Below are positions 15,113-25,270 of a DNA stretch of 32,331 nt, in pieces. The position numbers were made by a program, and so were the translations under genes. The notes beneath the pieces are model-generated. The model did no database searches and was not told where the DNA came from. It worked only from the letters and a program-made list of their open reading frames with translations. The stretch covers positions 1-32,331 of the forward strand of contig NZ_JAIPUS010000029.1 of NCBI RefSeq assembly GCF_020055675.1, given 5' to 3'. Origin of the DNA: Marivita sp. (GTDB lineage: Bacteria > Pseudomonadota > Alphaproteobacteria > Rhodobacterales > Rhodobacteraceae). Position 1 is the stretch's first letter; every line of letters begins with the position of its first letter.

Positions 15113-16239
15113 CGGTACATTGGTGCGGCACCGGGCTTTCCGCGATCCCCGGTTTGCGACGTCTGATCGAACACGGGCATTCCGTGACCGTGTGGAACCG
15201 CACGCCGGACAAGGCGCGCGACGCAGTCGGCGATCTGACCGACGCTATCCGGGCCTTCGATCCCGCCGATTTGGCCGACGCGGTTGCCGAAGGCGATGTG
15301 ATCGTCTCGATGCTGCCGGGCGATTGGCATGTGCAGCTGGCACGGATGGCCATCGACAAGGGCGCGCATTTCGTGTCGTCCTCCTATATCGCGCCGGAGA
15401 TGCGCGCGCTGGACAGTGCCGCACGACAGGCCGGTGTGGCGCTGGTCAACGAGGTCGGGCTGGATCCCGGCATCGACCATCTGATGGCGCATTACCTTGT
15501 GGCAGACTACCGCAAGAGCGCCGCCTACGATGTTGAAAACACGGTATCCTTCAAATCCTACTGCGGCGGTGTTCCGAAAGTTCCGAACGCGTTCCGTTAC
15601 AAGTTCAGCTGGGCGCCGGTTGGGGTGCTCAAGGCGCTGCGCTCACCGTCGAGATCCATTCGGCACTTCACGGAATTGGAGGTCAAACGCCCCTGGGACG
15701 CGATCAGCCGCTATGACGCGCCGCTGCCGCAGCCCGAGGCGTTCGAGGTCTATCCGAACCGCGACAGCCTGCCCTTCATGGCGGATTACGGGTTCGAACC
15801 GCGCTGGCAGGTCAAGGAATTCGTGCGTGGCACGTTGCGCCTGAACGGCTGGGCGGAGGCGTGGTCGGACATCTTTGCCGAGGTTGGCACCGCCGATGAT
15901 GCACGGCTGACCGAGCTGGCAGAACAGTTGCTTGCCGAGAACGCTTATGCCGAGGGTGAGGCGGATCGTGTGGTGCTTTGTGTCGATCTCCTGGCCGAGC
16001 GTGACGGCCGCCCGGTCTGGCACAAGACCTATGTCATGGATGCCTGGGGCGACGCCCGCGGCACCGCGATGGCGCGACTGGTGTCGGTGCCGGTCTCCTT
16101 GGCCATCGAGGCGGTGCTGCGACGCGAGATCGCGCCGGGCGTCACCCCGGCCCCGAGCGATCCGAAACTTGTTTCGCACTGGTTGAACGAGGTGCAGACC
16201 TTGGCGCAACACCTGATGGTGGTGGATCATTCGAGCTAG
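15109..16239 (+). CDS. Saccharopine dehydrogenase, glutamate-forming type
   Basis: 376 residues starting at the ATG that overlaps the previous stop. The N-terminal Rossmann segment reads HWCGTGLSAIPGLRRLIEHGHSVTVWNRT. NEVGLDPGIDHLMAHYL (near 122) is a strong saccharopine dehydrogenase C-domain signature and is followed by SYCGGVP. The enzyme oxidises saccharopine to glutamate and 2-aminoadipate semialdehyde. Coupled with the upstream lysine-forming enzyme it completes the two-step saccharopine route as separate proteins rather than the fused animal/plant form. No aminoadipate semialdehyde dehydrogenase is adjacent. The gene ends just before a triple palindrome. Confidence 0.88.
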   Translation: MTVHWCGTGLSAIPGLRRLIEHGHSVTVWNRTPDKARDAVGDLTDAIRAFDPADLADAVAEGDVIVSMLPGDWHVQLARMAIDKGAHFVSSSYIAPEMRALDSAARQAGVALVNEVGLDPGIDHLMAHYLVADYRKSAAYDVENTVSFKSYCGGVPKVPNAFRYKFSWAPVGVLKALRSPSRSIRHFTELEVKRPWDAISRYDAPLPQPEAFEVYPNRDSLPFMADYGFEPRWQVKEFVRGTLRLNGWAEAWSDIFAEVGTADDARLTELAEQLLAENAYAEGEADRVVLCVDLLAERDGRPVWHKTYVMDAWGDARGTAMARLVSVPVSLAIEAVLRREIAPGVTPAPSDPKLVSHWLNEVQTLAQHLMVVDHSS

Positions 16240-16241
16240 GC

Positions 16242-16308
16242 GCCAAGGGTCTTCGAAGACCCTTGGCTGCGCTTTGAAAAAGCGCAAAGCCCGTTCGAAC
16301 GGGCTTTG
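16242..16308. repeat. Triple palindrome module between convergent genes, copy 2
   Basis: Three inverted repeats are stacked: 16242-16267 (26-bp perfect palindrome, centre TTCGAA), 16268-16286 (8-bp arms, 3-base loop) and 16285-16308 (24-bp perfect palindrome, centre TTCGAA). The whole is flanked by GGCGCC on each side (16239-16244, 16308-16313). It separates the saccharopine operon from purB, as the 7592-7661 module separates ocd from dctD. Bidirectional termination is the simplest reading. Confidence 0.75.
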
Positions 16309-16318
16309 GCGCCGGGTC

Positions 16319-17623
16319 CTAGGGTCCGAAGACACGTTCGAAGATCGTGTCGACATGTTTGGTGTGGTACCCAAGGTCGAATTTCTCGTTGATTTCGTCC
16401 TCCGACAGGGCCGCGCGCACTTCCTCGTCGGCAAGCAGTTCCTCGCGGAAGTCGGTGCGATGATCCCAGACCTTCATCGCGTTGCGCTGCACAAGCCGGT
16501 AGGCATCCTCGCGCGAGACACCGGCCTGCGTGAGCGCCAGAAGCACCCGTTGGGACATGACAAGGCCGGGAAATTTATTCATGTTTTCCATCATGTTCTC
16601 GGGATAGACCAAAAGCTTGTCCACAACCCCGGTCAGCCGCGCCAGCGCGAAATCGAGCGTGATCGTGGCGTCCGGCCCGATCATCCGCTCAACCGAAGAA
16701 TGGGAGATGTCACGCTCGTGCCAGAGCGCCACGTTTTCCATCGCGGGGACCACGGCGGCGCGCACCATGCGGGCCAGGCCGGTAAGGTTTTCGGTGAGCA
16801 CCGGGTTCTTCTTGTGCGGCATCGCCGAAGATCCTTTCTGGCCCATCGAGAAGAACTCCGCCGCCTCCAACACCTCGGTGCGCTGCATGTGGCGGATCTC
16901 GATCGCGATATTCTCCACGGACGAGGCGATGACACCCAGCGTGGCAAAGAACGCCGCATGCCGGTCGCGCGGGATGACCTGTGTGCTGATTGGCTCGGGC
17001 ACGAGACCAAGTTCTTTGCACATGTGCTCTTCGACCGCCGGGTCGATATTGGCGAAGGTGCCGACCGCGCCCGAGATGGCGCCAGTCGCCACCTCGGAGC
17101 GCGCGTCTCGCATCCGGCTCAGGTTACGGTCCATCTCGGCGTAGAAGCGGGCAAAGGTCAGACCCATCGTGGTGGGCTCGGCATGGATGCCATGTGACCG
17201 GCCGATCCGCACCGTGTCCTTGTGCTCGTAGGCGCGGCGCTTCAGGGCGTCGAGCAGCGCGTCCAGGTCGGCAATCAGAAGATCCGCCGCGCGCGTCAGT
17301 TGTATGTTGAAACAGGTGTCCAGAACATCGGACGAGGTCATGCCCTGATGCACGAAACGGGCTTCGTCGGATCCCACATGCTCGGCCAGATGGGTCAGGA
17401 AGGCGATCACGTCATGCTTGGTTTCGGCCTCGATCTCGTCGATGCGGGCCACGTCGAACTCGACATTCTTGGCCTTCCACACGGCCTCGGCGTTTTCGCG
17501 CGGGATCACGCCCAGATCGGCCATCGCGTCGCAGGCATGCGCCTCGATCTCGTACCAGATGCGGAACTTCGTTGCGGGCTCCCAAATGGCGACCATGTCG
17601 GGGCGGGAATAACGGGGGATCAT
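16319..17623 (-). CDS. purB: Adenylosuccinate lyase PurB
   Basis: 434 residues from the ATG at 17623, which has AAGGA nine bases upstream; the frame is open further upstream but has no better start. MIPRYSRPDMVAIWEP is a typical N-terminus, and the fumarate-lyase signature GSSAMPHKKNP is near residue 265. Catalytic His and Ser regions (QGMTSSDVLDT and the signature loop) are intact. It cleaves SAICAR and adenylosuccinate in purine synthesis. It is transcribed alone here, some 3.7 kb from purCSQ on the same strand. Confidence 0.96.
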   Translation of the reverse strand: MIPRYSRPDMVAIWEPATKFRIWYEIEAHACDAMADLGVIPRENAEAVWKAKNVEFDVARIDEIEAETKHDVIAFLTHLAEHVGSDEARFVHQGMTSSDVLDTCFNIQLTRAADLLIADLDALLDALKRRAYEHKDTVRIGRSHGIHAEPTTMGLTFARFYAEMDRNLSRMRDARSEVATGAISGAVGTFANIDPAVEEHMCKELGLVPEPISTQVIPRDRHAAFFATLGVIASSVENIAIEIRHMQRTEVLEAAEFFSMGQKGSSAMPHKKNPVLTENLTGLARMVRAAVVPAMENVALWHERDISHSSVERMIGPDATITLDFALARLTGVVDKLLVYPENMMENMNKFPGLVMSQRVLLALTQAGVSREDAYRLVQRNAMKVWDHRTDFREELLADEEVRAALSEDEINEKFDLGYHTKHVDTIFERVFGP

Positions 17624-17666
17624 GTGGGCGATCCTTTCATCGGCTGGCTTGCGGAAATCTGCCGCA

Positions 17667-17695
17667 GTCCTAAACTGGGGACCGGTGCGCGACAA
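17667..17695 (-). promoter_or_regulatory. Candidate purB promoter
   Basis: On the minus strand TTGTCG and TAGGAC are 17 bases apart, about 45 bases before the purB start. Matches to consensus are four and three of six, so the call is tentative. Confidence 0.3.
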
Positions 17696-17751
17696 GAGAG
17701 GCCAACCGCCATGAGACGCTTTGCCCGGCGCGGGCCGGATTGGAGGGCGCA

Positions 17752-18180
17752 TTGACGCCCGCCTGCCCACTGACGCTGGATGATTTTCGCGGCACATGGG
17801 ATCTTGAGCGTGCCATCACGGACCATCGCGCGGGATCGACAGCACGGTTCGTCGGGACAGCCGTGTTCTCGGCCGATGCGGAAGGGCTGGCCTATGTTGA
17901 AACCGGAGTGCTGACCCTGCCGGGCCATCCGCCGATCCAGGCAGACCGCAGGTATCGCTGGCGGCAGGACGGCGCGCTCATTGTCGTCGATTTCGAGGAC
18001 GGACAGCCGTTTCATCACTTCGATCCATCCCATCCCCAAGCGGCCCACTGGTGCGACCCCGATCAGTATGATGTGGGGTATGATTTTGCCTGCTGGCCGC
18101 GATGGCGCAGTGTCTGGACGGTCCACGGCCCGCGAAAAGATTACCAAATGACCAATCTGTACCAGCCTGCCGCAGAATGA
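17752..18180 (+). CDS. DUF6314 family protein
   Basis: 142 residues if started at the TTG at 17752, which has GGAGG five bases upstream; an earlier TTG at 17740 would place the Shine-Dalgarno inside the gene. The sequence FRGTWDLERAITDH, RYRWRQDGALIVVDFEDGQPFHHF and the C-terminal VWTVHGPRKDYQMTNLY match the lipocalin-like DUF6314 family of unknown function. No signal peptide is seen. It is divergent from purB. The family is uncharacterised, so no role is given. Confidence 0.75.
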   Translation: MTPACPLTLDDFRGTWDLERAITDHRAGSTARFVGTAVFSADAEGLAYVETGVLTLPGHPPIQADRRYRWRQDGALIVVDFEDGQPFHHFDPSHPQAAHWCDPDQYDVGYDFACWPRWRSVWTVHGPRKDYQMTNLYQPAAE

Positions 18181-18248
18181 TCTGCAAAGATTTTGCCTTA
18201 GCGGCGTTCCGTGCTACCGTCGACTTGTCCAAAACAGGAGACTGACTG

Positions 18249-18410
18249 ATGACGATCAAGACACTTCTGACCACAGCTGCCCTAACATTGGCCAGCGCCA
18301 CGTCCAGCTTCGCGGCATGCCAATGGGGCCACGAGGAAGCCAAGATGAGCTGCGCCGACGGCATGGTTTACGACGCGGATACGAACTCCTGCCAGGTTGT
18401 CAGCGGCTGA
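18249..18410 (+). CDS. Small Cys-rich exported protein
   Basis: 53 residues. Residues 1-23 are a clean signal peptide ending SSFAA. The mature part of 30 residues has three cysteines (CQW, SCAD, SCQ) and the pattern C-x(n)-C-x-G-x-x-Y-D-x-x-x-x-x-C, as in small chitin-binding-like modules (SCADGMVYDADTNSC). AGGAG precedes the ATG by eight bases and a strong terminator follows, so the gene is probably real and expressed. Function unknown; binding of a polysaccharide is speculative. Confidence 0.65.
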   Translation: MTIKTLLTTAALTLASATSSFAACQWGHEEAKMSCADGMVYDADTNSCQVVSG

Positions 18411-18438
18411 AACTGATCCATGCAGCTTGCATTTGATG

Positions 18439-18464
18439 GGCGGCCGACTCGGCCGCCTTTTTTT
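18439..18464 (+). terminator. Rho-independent terminator
   Basis: GGCGGCC and GGCCGCC enclose a five-base loop, followed by seven T residues. It ends the transcript of the small Cys-rich protein. This is the only canonical hairpin plus long T-tract in the window. Confidence 0.9.
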
Positions 18465-18471
18465 ATGCGCC

Positions 18472-18497
18472 AGTTTCATGCGTCGGTTTCATGCGTC
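18472..18497. repeat. Short tandem repeat
   Basis: GTTTCATGCGTCG occurs twice in immediate succession between the terminator and fliG. Two units only; role unknown. Confidence 0.4.
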
Positions 18498-18575
18498 GGG
18501 GCACTCCGTCGGCACCCGCTGACGCTTTCTTAACTTTCCTTGCCTATTCCGGTCGCACAGGACGGAGCAAGGGCG

Positions 18576-19643
18576 ATGACACAGCTGACAACACGATCCG
18601 GTGCGCCTGCGGATACCGCGCGAACAGCCCCTGTCAAACGGCTGTCGCGGCGGGCCAAGGCAGCTATCGTGGTGCAGTTCATCCTCAAGGAAGGCGCCGA
18701 TGTCCCGCTGACGGCACTGCCAGAGGATCTTCAGATGCAATTGACCCAGCTCTTGGGTGAAATGCGCTATGTCGACCGGTCGACGATGAACGCGGTGATC
18801 ACCGAATTCGCGGAAGAGCTTGAAGCGGTCGGTCTATCCTTCCCGGGTGATATCGCGGGCGCGCTGTCCGTGCTGGATGGGAAGATCAGTGAACAAACCG
18901 CCAATCGATTGCGCAGGGAATCGGGTGTGCGCCAGATCGGCGATCCCTGGAAGCGGATTGCCGATCTCCCGACCGCGCGGTTGCAAACCTTTGTGAAATC
19001 CGAATCCGTTCAGGTGGCTGCCGTCATGGTGTCCAAACTCGATGTGTCCAAAGCGGCCGACTTGCTGAGCAGCCTGCCTGGCGATGTCGCCCGGCGGATC
19101 ACCTACGCCATGTCGATGACCGACGCCGTCACCCCGGACGCTGTGGACCGCATTGGCCTCAGCCTGGCCAGCCAGCTTGACGCCGAACCTCTCAGGGCGT
19201 TTCGTGTGCAACCCTCGGAACGGGTCGGCGCGATCCTCAACTTTTCGCGCGCGTCGACACGGGACGACTTGCTCAGCGCACTGGATGAAGAGGACAAGGG
19301 CTTCGCAGAAGAGGTACGCAAATCCATCTTTACCTTCGCGCATATCCCCGACCGGATGAACGCCATCGATGTCCCAAAATTGACCCGCGATCTGGACCAG
19401 GACACGCTGGCCCAGGTGATCGCCGGGGCTGTGGCAGAAAGGGACACGGCCAGCGTGGAGTTCATCTTGTCCAATATCTCCAAACGCATGGGCGATGCCC
19501 TCCGCGAAGCGGCGGAGGACCTGGGCAGCGTCAAACCGACAGAGGCCGAAACTGCCATGAATGCCGTGGTGCGTGTTATCCGCGATCTGGCAGACAGCGG
19601 AGAGATCACGCTCATCACCCCGTCGGAGGACGAGGAAGCCTAG
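18576..19643 (+). CDS. fliG: Flagellar motor switch protein FliG
   Basis: 355 residues from the ATG at 18576, with GGAGCAAGGG upstream. Middle and C-terminal FliG domains are recognisable: the armadillo-like region with VMVSKLDVSKAADLLSSLP (near 155) and the C-terminal torque region around EEVRKSIFTFAHIPDRMNAID and LTRDLDQDTLAQVIAGA. FliG sits at the MS ring and couples stator movement to rotor torque. No other flagellar gene lies in the window; neighbours are a terminator and a convergent ABC ATPase gene. Isolation suggests either a dispersed motility gene or a paralogue of a copy in a main flagellar cluster. Confidence 0.87.
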   Translation: MTQLTTRSGAPADTARTAPVKRLSRRAKAAIVVQFILKEGADVPLTALPEDLQMQLTQLLGEMRYVDRSTMNAVITEFAEELEAVGLSFPGDIAGALSVLDGKISEQTANRLRRESGVRQIGDPWKRIADLPTARLQTFVKSESVQVAAVMVSKLDVSKAADLLSSLPGDVARRITYAMSMTDAVTPDAVDRIGLSLASQLDAEPLRAFRVQPSERVGAILNFSRASTRDDLLSALDEEDKGFAEEVRKSIFTFAHIPDRMNAIDVPKLTRDLDQDTLAQVIAGAVAERDTASVEFILSNISKRMGDALREAAEDLGSVKPTEAETAMNAVVRVIRDLADSGEITLITPSEDEEA

Positions 19644-19653
19644 GGTGCAGACA

Positions 19654-20757
19654 CTATGTCCGGATCACCGATCCGCTGTCCTTGCGAAACACGAAGCATC
19701 GATCGCGCCGCACGGTCAGCCACATCACTGTGCCCTTCCTGGGAAGAAACACGTTCGGCACCGTGGCGCGGATCAGGCTCTGGTCGTGGTCCATGCGAAA
19801 TTCGACAAGGCTCTCGGACCCCATGAACCGCGCTCTTTCCACCGTGCCGCGCGCCGGCGCACCGGCCAGCGGTGTCGGGTTTGGACCGCGCCCGTGCCTG
19901 TCAAAATCGATGCCGACATGCTGCGGGCGAAACACGATTTCAACCTCTTCCCCGTCCGGCACACCGGGGGCGAGGAACTGCCCGAACGGCGTGTCGGTCA
20001 GCGCGCCGCGCACCGTGCCCGACAGCAGATTGACATCGGAAAAGAATGCAACCGCTGCCTTGTCGGCAGGCGCGTTGTAGATGTTGTAGGGCGCGCCGCG
20101 TTGCACGATCTGGCCGTCGCGCATGAGGGCGATTTCATCCGCCATGCGCATCGCCTCTTCCGGCTCATGCGTGACCAGAAGGACCGATGTGCCCTCCTCC
20201 TTGAGCAGTGCCAAGGTTTCATCCCGGATGCCATCGCGCAGACGATTGTCGAGGCCTGAAAACGGCTCGTCCATGAGCATGATCGACGGGCGTGGCGCAA
20301 TGGCACGCGCCAGCGCGACGCGTTGCTGCTCACCACCCGAAAGCTGGTGCGGATATTCGTCGATGAAGTGGGACAACCCCACCCGTTCCAGCAATTCGCT
20401 CACACGGGGCTGCTTGTCCTTGCGGGACCCGGTCAGGCCAAAGCCCACATTGTCCCCCACTGTCAGATGTGGGAACAACGCGAAATCCTGGAAAATCAGA
20501 CCGATGGAGCGCCGTTCCGGCGGGACGCGGTACACCGTGTCGCAGACCAACTGCCCGTCCACATGGATCGTGCCGCTCGTTTGCATATCGACACCGGCGA
20601 TGATCCGCAGGGTGGTGGATTTGCCGCATCCAGACGGGCCCAGCAGGCAGGTCACGTGGCCAGGCTGGATCGCCAAGGACACGTCATCCACCACGCGTTT
20701 GCCATCGTAGTCACGCGTGATGTTGCGGATTTCAAGCCGGGGTTGGGTGCCGATCAC
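19654..20757 (-). CDS. ABC transporter ATP-binding protein, FbpC/PotA type
   Basis: 367 residues. ATPase domain with Walker A GPSGCGKST (near 39-47), Q-loop FQDFALFPH, signature LSGGEQQR, Walker B IMLMDEP and switch VTHEP. A C-terminal TOBE-like region (about 240-360: EIVFRPQHVGI, RFMGSESLVEFRM) is typical of importers for ferric iron, sulfate or polyamines. The ATPase alone does not decide the substrate, and no permease or binding protein is adjacent; the gene upstream on this strand is cut off by other core genes. The strong FQDFALFPHLTV match favours the iron/polyamine branch. Confidence 0.85.
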   Translation of the reverse strand: MIGTQPRLEIRNITRDYDGKRVVDDVSLAIQPGHVTCLLGPSGCGKSTTLRIIAGVDMQTSGTIHVDGQLVCDTVYRVPPERRSIGLIFQDFALFPHLTVGDNVGFGLTGSRKDKQPRVSELLERVGLSHFIDEYPHQLSGGEQQRVALARAIAPRPSIMLMDEPFSGLDNRLRDGIRDETLALLKEEGTSVLLVTHEPEEAMRMADEIALMRDGQIVQRGAPYNIYNAPADKAAVAFFSDVNLLSGTVRGALTDTPFGQFLAPGVPDGEEVEIVFRPQHVGIDFDRHGRGPNPTPLAGAPARGTVERARFMGSESLVEFRMDHDQSLIRATVPNVFLPRKGTVMWLTVRRDRCFVFRKDSGSVIRT

Positions 20758-20838
20758 TGCTGCCTCACGAGGGTTTCCGAGTAAAAGTATCGGATAAGCC
20801 CGGACCGGTTAGCAGCCCGGCGGCATGGCGACAACCCC

Positions 20839-22104
20839 TCAGGCGCGCGTCGTACCATCGCCGACAACGATGTATTTGAAGCTGGTCAACTGCTCGGCCC
20901 CAACAGGGCCACGCGCATGCAGCTTTCCGGTGGCGATGCCGATCTCGGCCCCCATGCCGAACTCTCCGCCATCCGCAAACTGGGTCGACGCGTTGCGCAT
21001 CAGGATGGCGCTGTCGATGCGGTCGAAGAACCGGTTGGCTGCGGCATCGTCTTCGGTGATGATGCAGTCGGTGTGGTTCGAGCTGTGACAGTTAATATGG
21101 TCAATTGCTGCATCCAGATCGTCGACCACGCGCGCGGCGATGATGCTGTCGAGGAATTCGCGCCCCCAATCATCCTCGCTCGCCGCCACCGTGCCTTCGA
21201 TGGTGCGAAGCGTTTCATCAGCCCGCACCTCCACACCGGCATCGACAAGCGCGCGAATGACCCCTTGACCGATGGTTTCGACCGCACCCTTGTGGATCAA
21301 CAGGCATTCGGCCGCACCGCAGATCCCAGTGCGCCGCGTCTTGGCGTTCAGGATAATGTCGAGAGCCTTGACCGGATCGGCGTCTTTATCCACATAGATA
21401 TGCACAATCCCTTCGAGGTGGGCAAAGACCGGCACGCGCGCCTCGCGTTGCACAAGCGCGACGAGCCCCTTGCCGCCGCGCGGAACGATCACGTCAATGA
21501 AATCGACCATGGTGAGCATTTCAGTCACCGCGGCGCGGTCGCGTGTCGGCACAAGCTGGATCGCGTCCTCGGCCAACCCGGCCTGTCGCAGACCTTGGAC
21601 AAGGCAGGCATGGATCGCCCCGGAGGAGTGAAAGCTCTCGGACCCGCCACGCAGGATCACGGCATTGCCGGCCTTGAGGCACAGGGCACCTGCATCGGCC
21701 GTCACGTTGGGGCGGGATTCGTAGATCACACCGACAACGCCCAAAGGCGTGCGCACCCGCTTGATATGCAGACCGCTGGGGCGGTCCCATTCCGCCATCA
21801 CCGCGCCGACCGGGTCAGCCTGTTGGGCGACAGCGCGCAACCCGTCAACGATGCCGCGAATACGGTCCTCGTCCAGCATGAGCCGGTCCATCATCGCCTC
21901 CGACAACCCCTTGTCACGGCCGAACACCATGTCCTTGGCGTTCGCCTCCATGATCGCCGCGCGGTTTTTCCACACCGCGTCGGCCGCGCCGGTCAGGGCC
22001 GTCTGTTTGCGCTCTGCCGAGGCATAGGCCAGTTCCTGCGACGCCGCCTTGGCGCGGGCGCCGATCTCTTGCATGACTGCGGGAATATCTGTGAGGTCTT
22101 TCAT
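20839..22104 (-). CDS. proA: Gamma-glutamyl phosphate reductase ProA
   Basis: 421 residues, normal length. The aldehyde-dehydrogenase-like fold shows [15 protein letters not shown] (near 121) and the catalytic cysteine in [12 protein letters not shown] (near 258). It reduces gamma-glutamyl phosphate to the semialdehyde with NADPH, the second step of proline synthesis. It lies 51 bases downstream of proB on the same strand; that gap carries a copy of the dispersed CAAATATGCAAA motif. Operon with obg and proB is likely. Confidence 0.96.
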   Translation of the reverse strand: MKDLTDIPAVMQEIGARAKAASQELAYASAERKQTALTGAADAVWKNRAAIMEANAKDMVFGRDKGLSEAMMDRLMLDEDRIRGIVDGLRAVAQQADPVGAVMAEWDRPSGLHIKRVRTPLGVVGVIYESRPNVTADAGALCLKAGNAVILRGGSESFHSSGAIHACLVQGLRQAGLAEDAIQLVPTRDRAAVTEMLTMVDFIDVIVPRGGKGLVALVQREARVPVFAHLEGIVHIYVDKDADPVKALDIILNAKTRRTGICGAAECLLIHKGAVETIGQGVIRALVDAGVEVRADETLRTIEGTVAASEDDWGREFLDSIIAARVVDDLDAAIDHINCHSSNHTDCIITEDDAAANRFFDRIDSAILMRNASTQFADGGEFGMGAEIGIATGKLHARGPVGAEQLTSFKYIVVGDGTTRA

Positions 22105-22123
22105 CGGTATCGCCTTTGCAAAG

Positions 22124-22152
22124 CTCGAATTTGCATATTTGGAAAGAGAAGA
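22124..22152 (-). repeat. Dispersed TTCTCTTT-CAAATATGCAAA motif, copy 2
   Basis: Read on the minus strand the proB-proA gap contains TCTTCTCTTTCCAAATATGCAAA, nearly the same as the purC-purS gap (11778-11801). It lies between two genes likely in one operon, so it is not a simple terminator. Confidence 0.5.
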
Positions 22153-22155
22153 CGT

Positions 22156-24281
<2,126 letters not shown>

Positions 24282-24331
24282 TCAGCCTTTGATCGGACCT
24301 GCGCGCCGTCTACCGGGTTTGCCCCGGCGCG

Positions 24332-24877
24332 TCAGCCCATTCGTTTGAGATAGGTCCATGTCGGGACCGTTGCATTGCGCGCCACGGAAAAGGTTTCCGC
24401 ATCGCCGATATATTCAAAGCCGCAATGCGTCAGAACGCGGGCCGAGGCCGGGTTGTCCTGAAACACGCTGGCAAAGATCGTCTTGTTGCCCAAAGGGTTG
24501 GCCTGCACCAGCGCCTCGACCGCCTCGGAGGCAACGCCGGTGTTCCAGAACGGCGGCGCGACCCAATAGCCGATTTCGGACTGGTCGCGGTCCAGCCGCT
24601 TGAGCGTGATGACCCCCATCAGTTCCGACGCGTCCTGCGCGGTGCCGTCCATGGCCCATGCGTCCTCGTCCCGGGTGTCACCGGTGACACGGTCGACAAA
24701 CCCTTGCGCCGCTCCGGGTGGATAGGGATGCGGCAGCGTGGATGTCATGCTCGCCACGCGCTGTTCGCTGGCATAATGGGTAATCAAACCCACGTCAGAC
24801 CCCCGAACCGGCCGCAACACGAAGCGGTCGGTCTTTATCGCGGCTTGCTGCCCGGGTGATGTTGTATCAAGGACCAT
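24332..24877 (-). CDS. GNAT-family N-acetyltransferase
   Basis: 181 residues from the ATG at 24877, with AGGAGAG upstream. The RimJ/RimL-like fold shows TDRFVLRPVRGSDV at the start, EIGYWVAPPFWNTGVASEAVEAL (acetyl-CoA region, near 120) and the C-terminal NPASARVLTHCGFEYIGD. It may acetylate a protein N-terminus or a small molecule; the location between ribosomal L27 and the ribosome-assembly GTPase Obg suggests a ribosomal substrate, which is inference. Substrate unknown. Confidence 0.88.
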   Translation of the reverse strand: MVLDTTSPGQQAAIKTDRFVLRPVRGSDVGLITHYASEQRVASMTSTLPHPYPPGAAQGFVDRVTGDTRDEDAWAMDGTAQDASELMGVITLKRLDRDQSEIGYWVAPPFWNTGVASEAVEALVQANPLGNKTIFASVFQDNPASARVLTHCGFEYIGDAETFSVARNATVPTWTYLKRMG

Positions 24878-24931
24878 CTGCTCTCTCCTCGTCGCAGAGT
24901 CCGAACAGGGCAAGCTGCCCCAAACGGGAAA

Positions 24932-24956
24932 GGGGATCGACGGTTTGCCGATCCCC
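24932..24956 (-). terminator. Hairpin between rpmA and the GNAT gene
   Basis: GGGGATCG and CGATCCCC enclose a nine-base loop. On the minus strand it is followed by only three T residues, so it may act as a partial terminator that lowers expression of the downstream genes relative to the ribosomal proteins. Confidence 0.5.
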
Positions 24957-24987
24957 CTCACGATTTTACGAAAACCTCTAGGTCGGC

Positions 24988-25257
24988 TTACTCTGCGGCC
25001 TCGGCCATTGGCAGAACCGAAATGAACGTGCGGCCCTTGAGCCCCTTGTGAAAGGTCACGTTCCCGTCGACGGTCGCAAAGATCGTGTGATCCTTGCCCA
25101 TGCCGACGCCATCACCCGGCCAGAACCTGGTTCCGCGCTGACGCACGATGATGTTGCCGGGGATCGCGGACTGGCCACCGTAGAGTTTGACGCCAAGGCG
25201 GCGTCCGGCAGAGTCGCGACCGTTGCGGGATGAACCGCCTGCTTTTTTATGTGCCAT
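24988..25257 (-). CDS. rpmA: 50S ribosomal protein L27
   Basis: 89 residues starting [16 protein letters not shown], the conserved L27 N-terminus. [27 protein letters not shown] follows. No N-terminal prepeptide of the Firmicutes type is present. L27 lies near the peptidyl-transferase centre. It is 13 bases downstream of rplU and co-transcribed with it. Confidence 0.98.
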   Translation of the reverse strand: MAHKKAGGSSRNGRDSAGRRLGVKLYGGQSAIPGNIIVRQRGTRFWPGDGVGMGKDHTIFATVDGNVTFHKGLKGRTFISVLPMAEAAE

Positions 25258-25270
25258 TGGTCAGGTCTCC

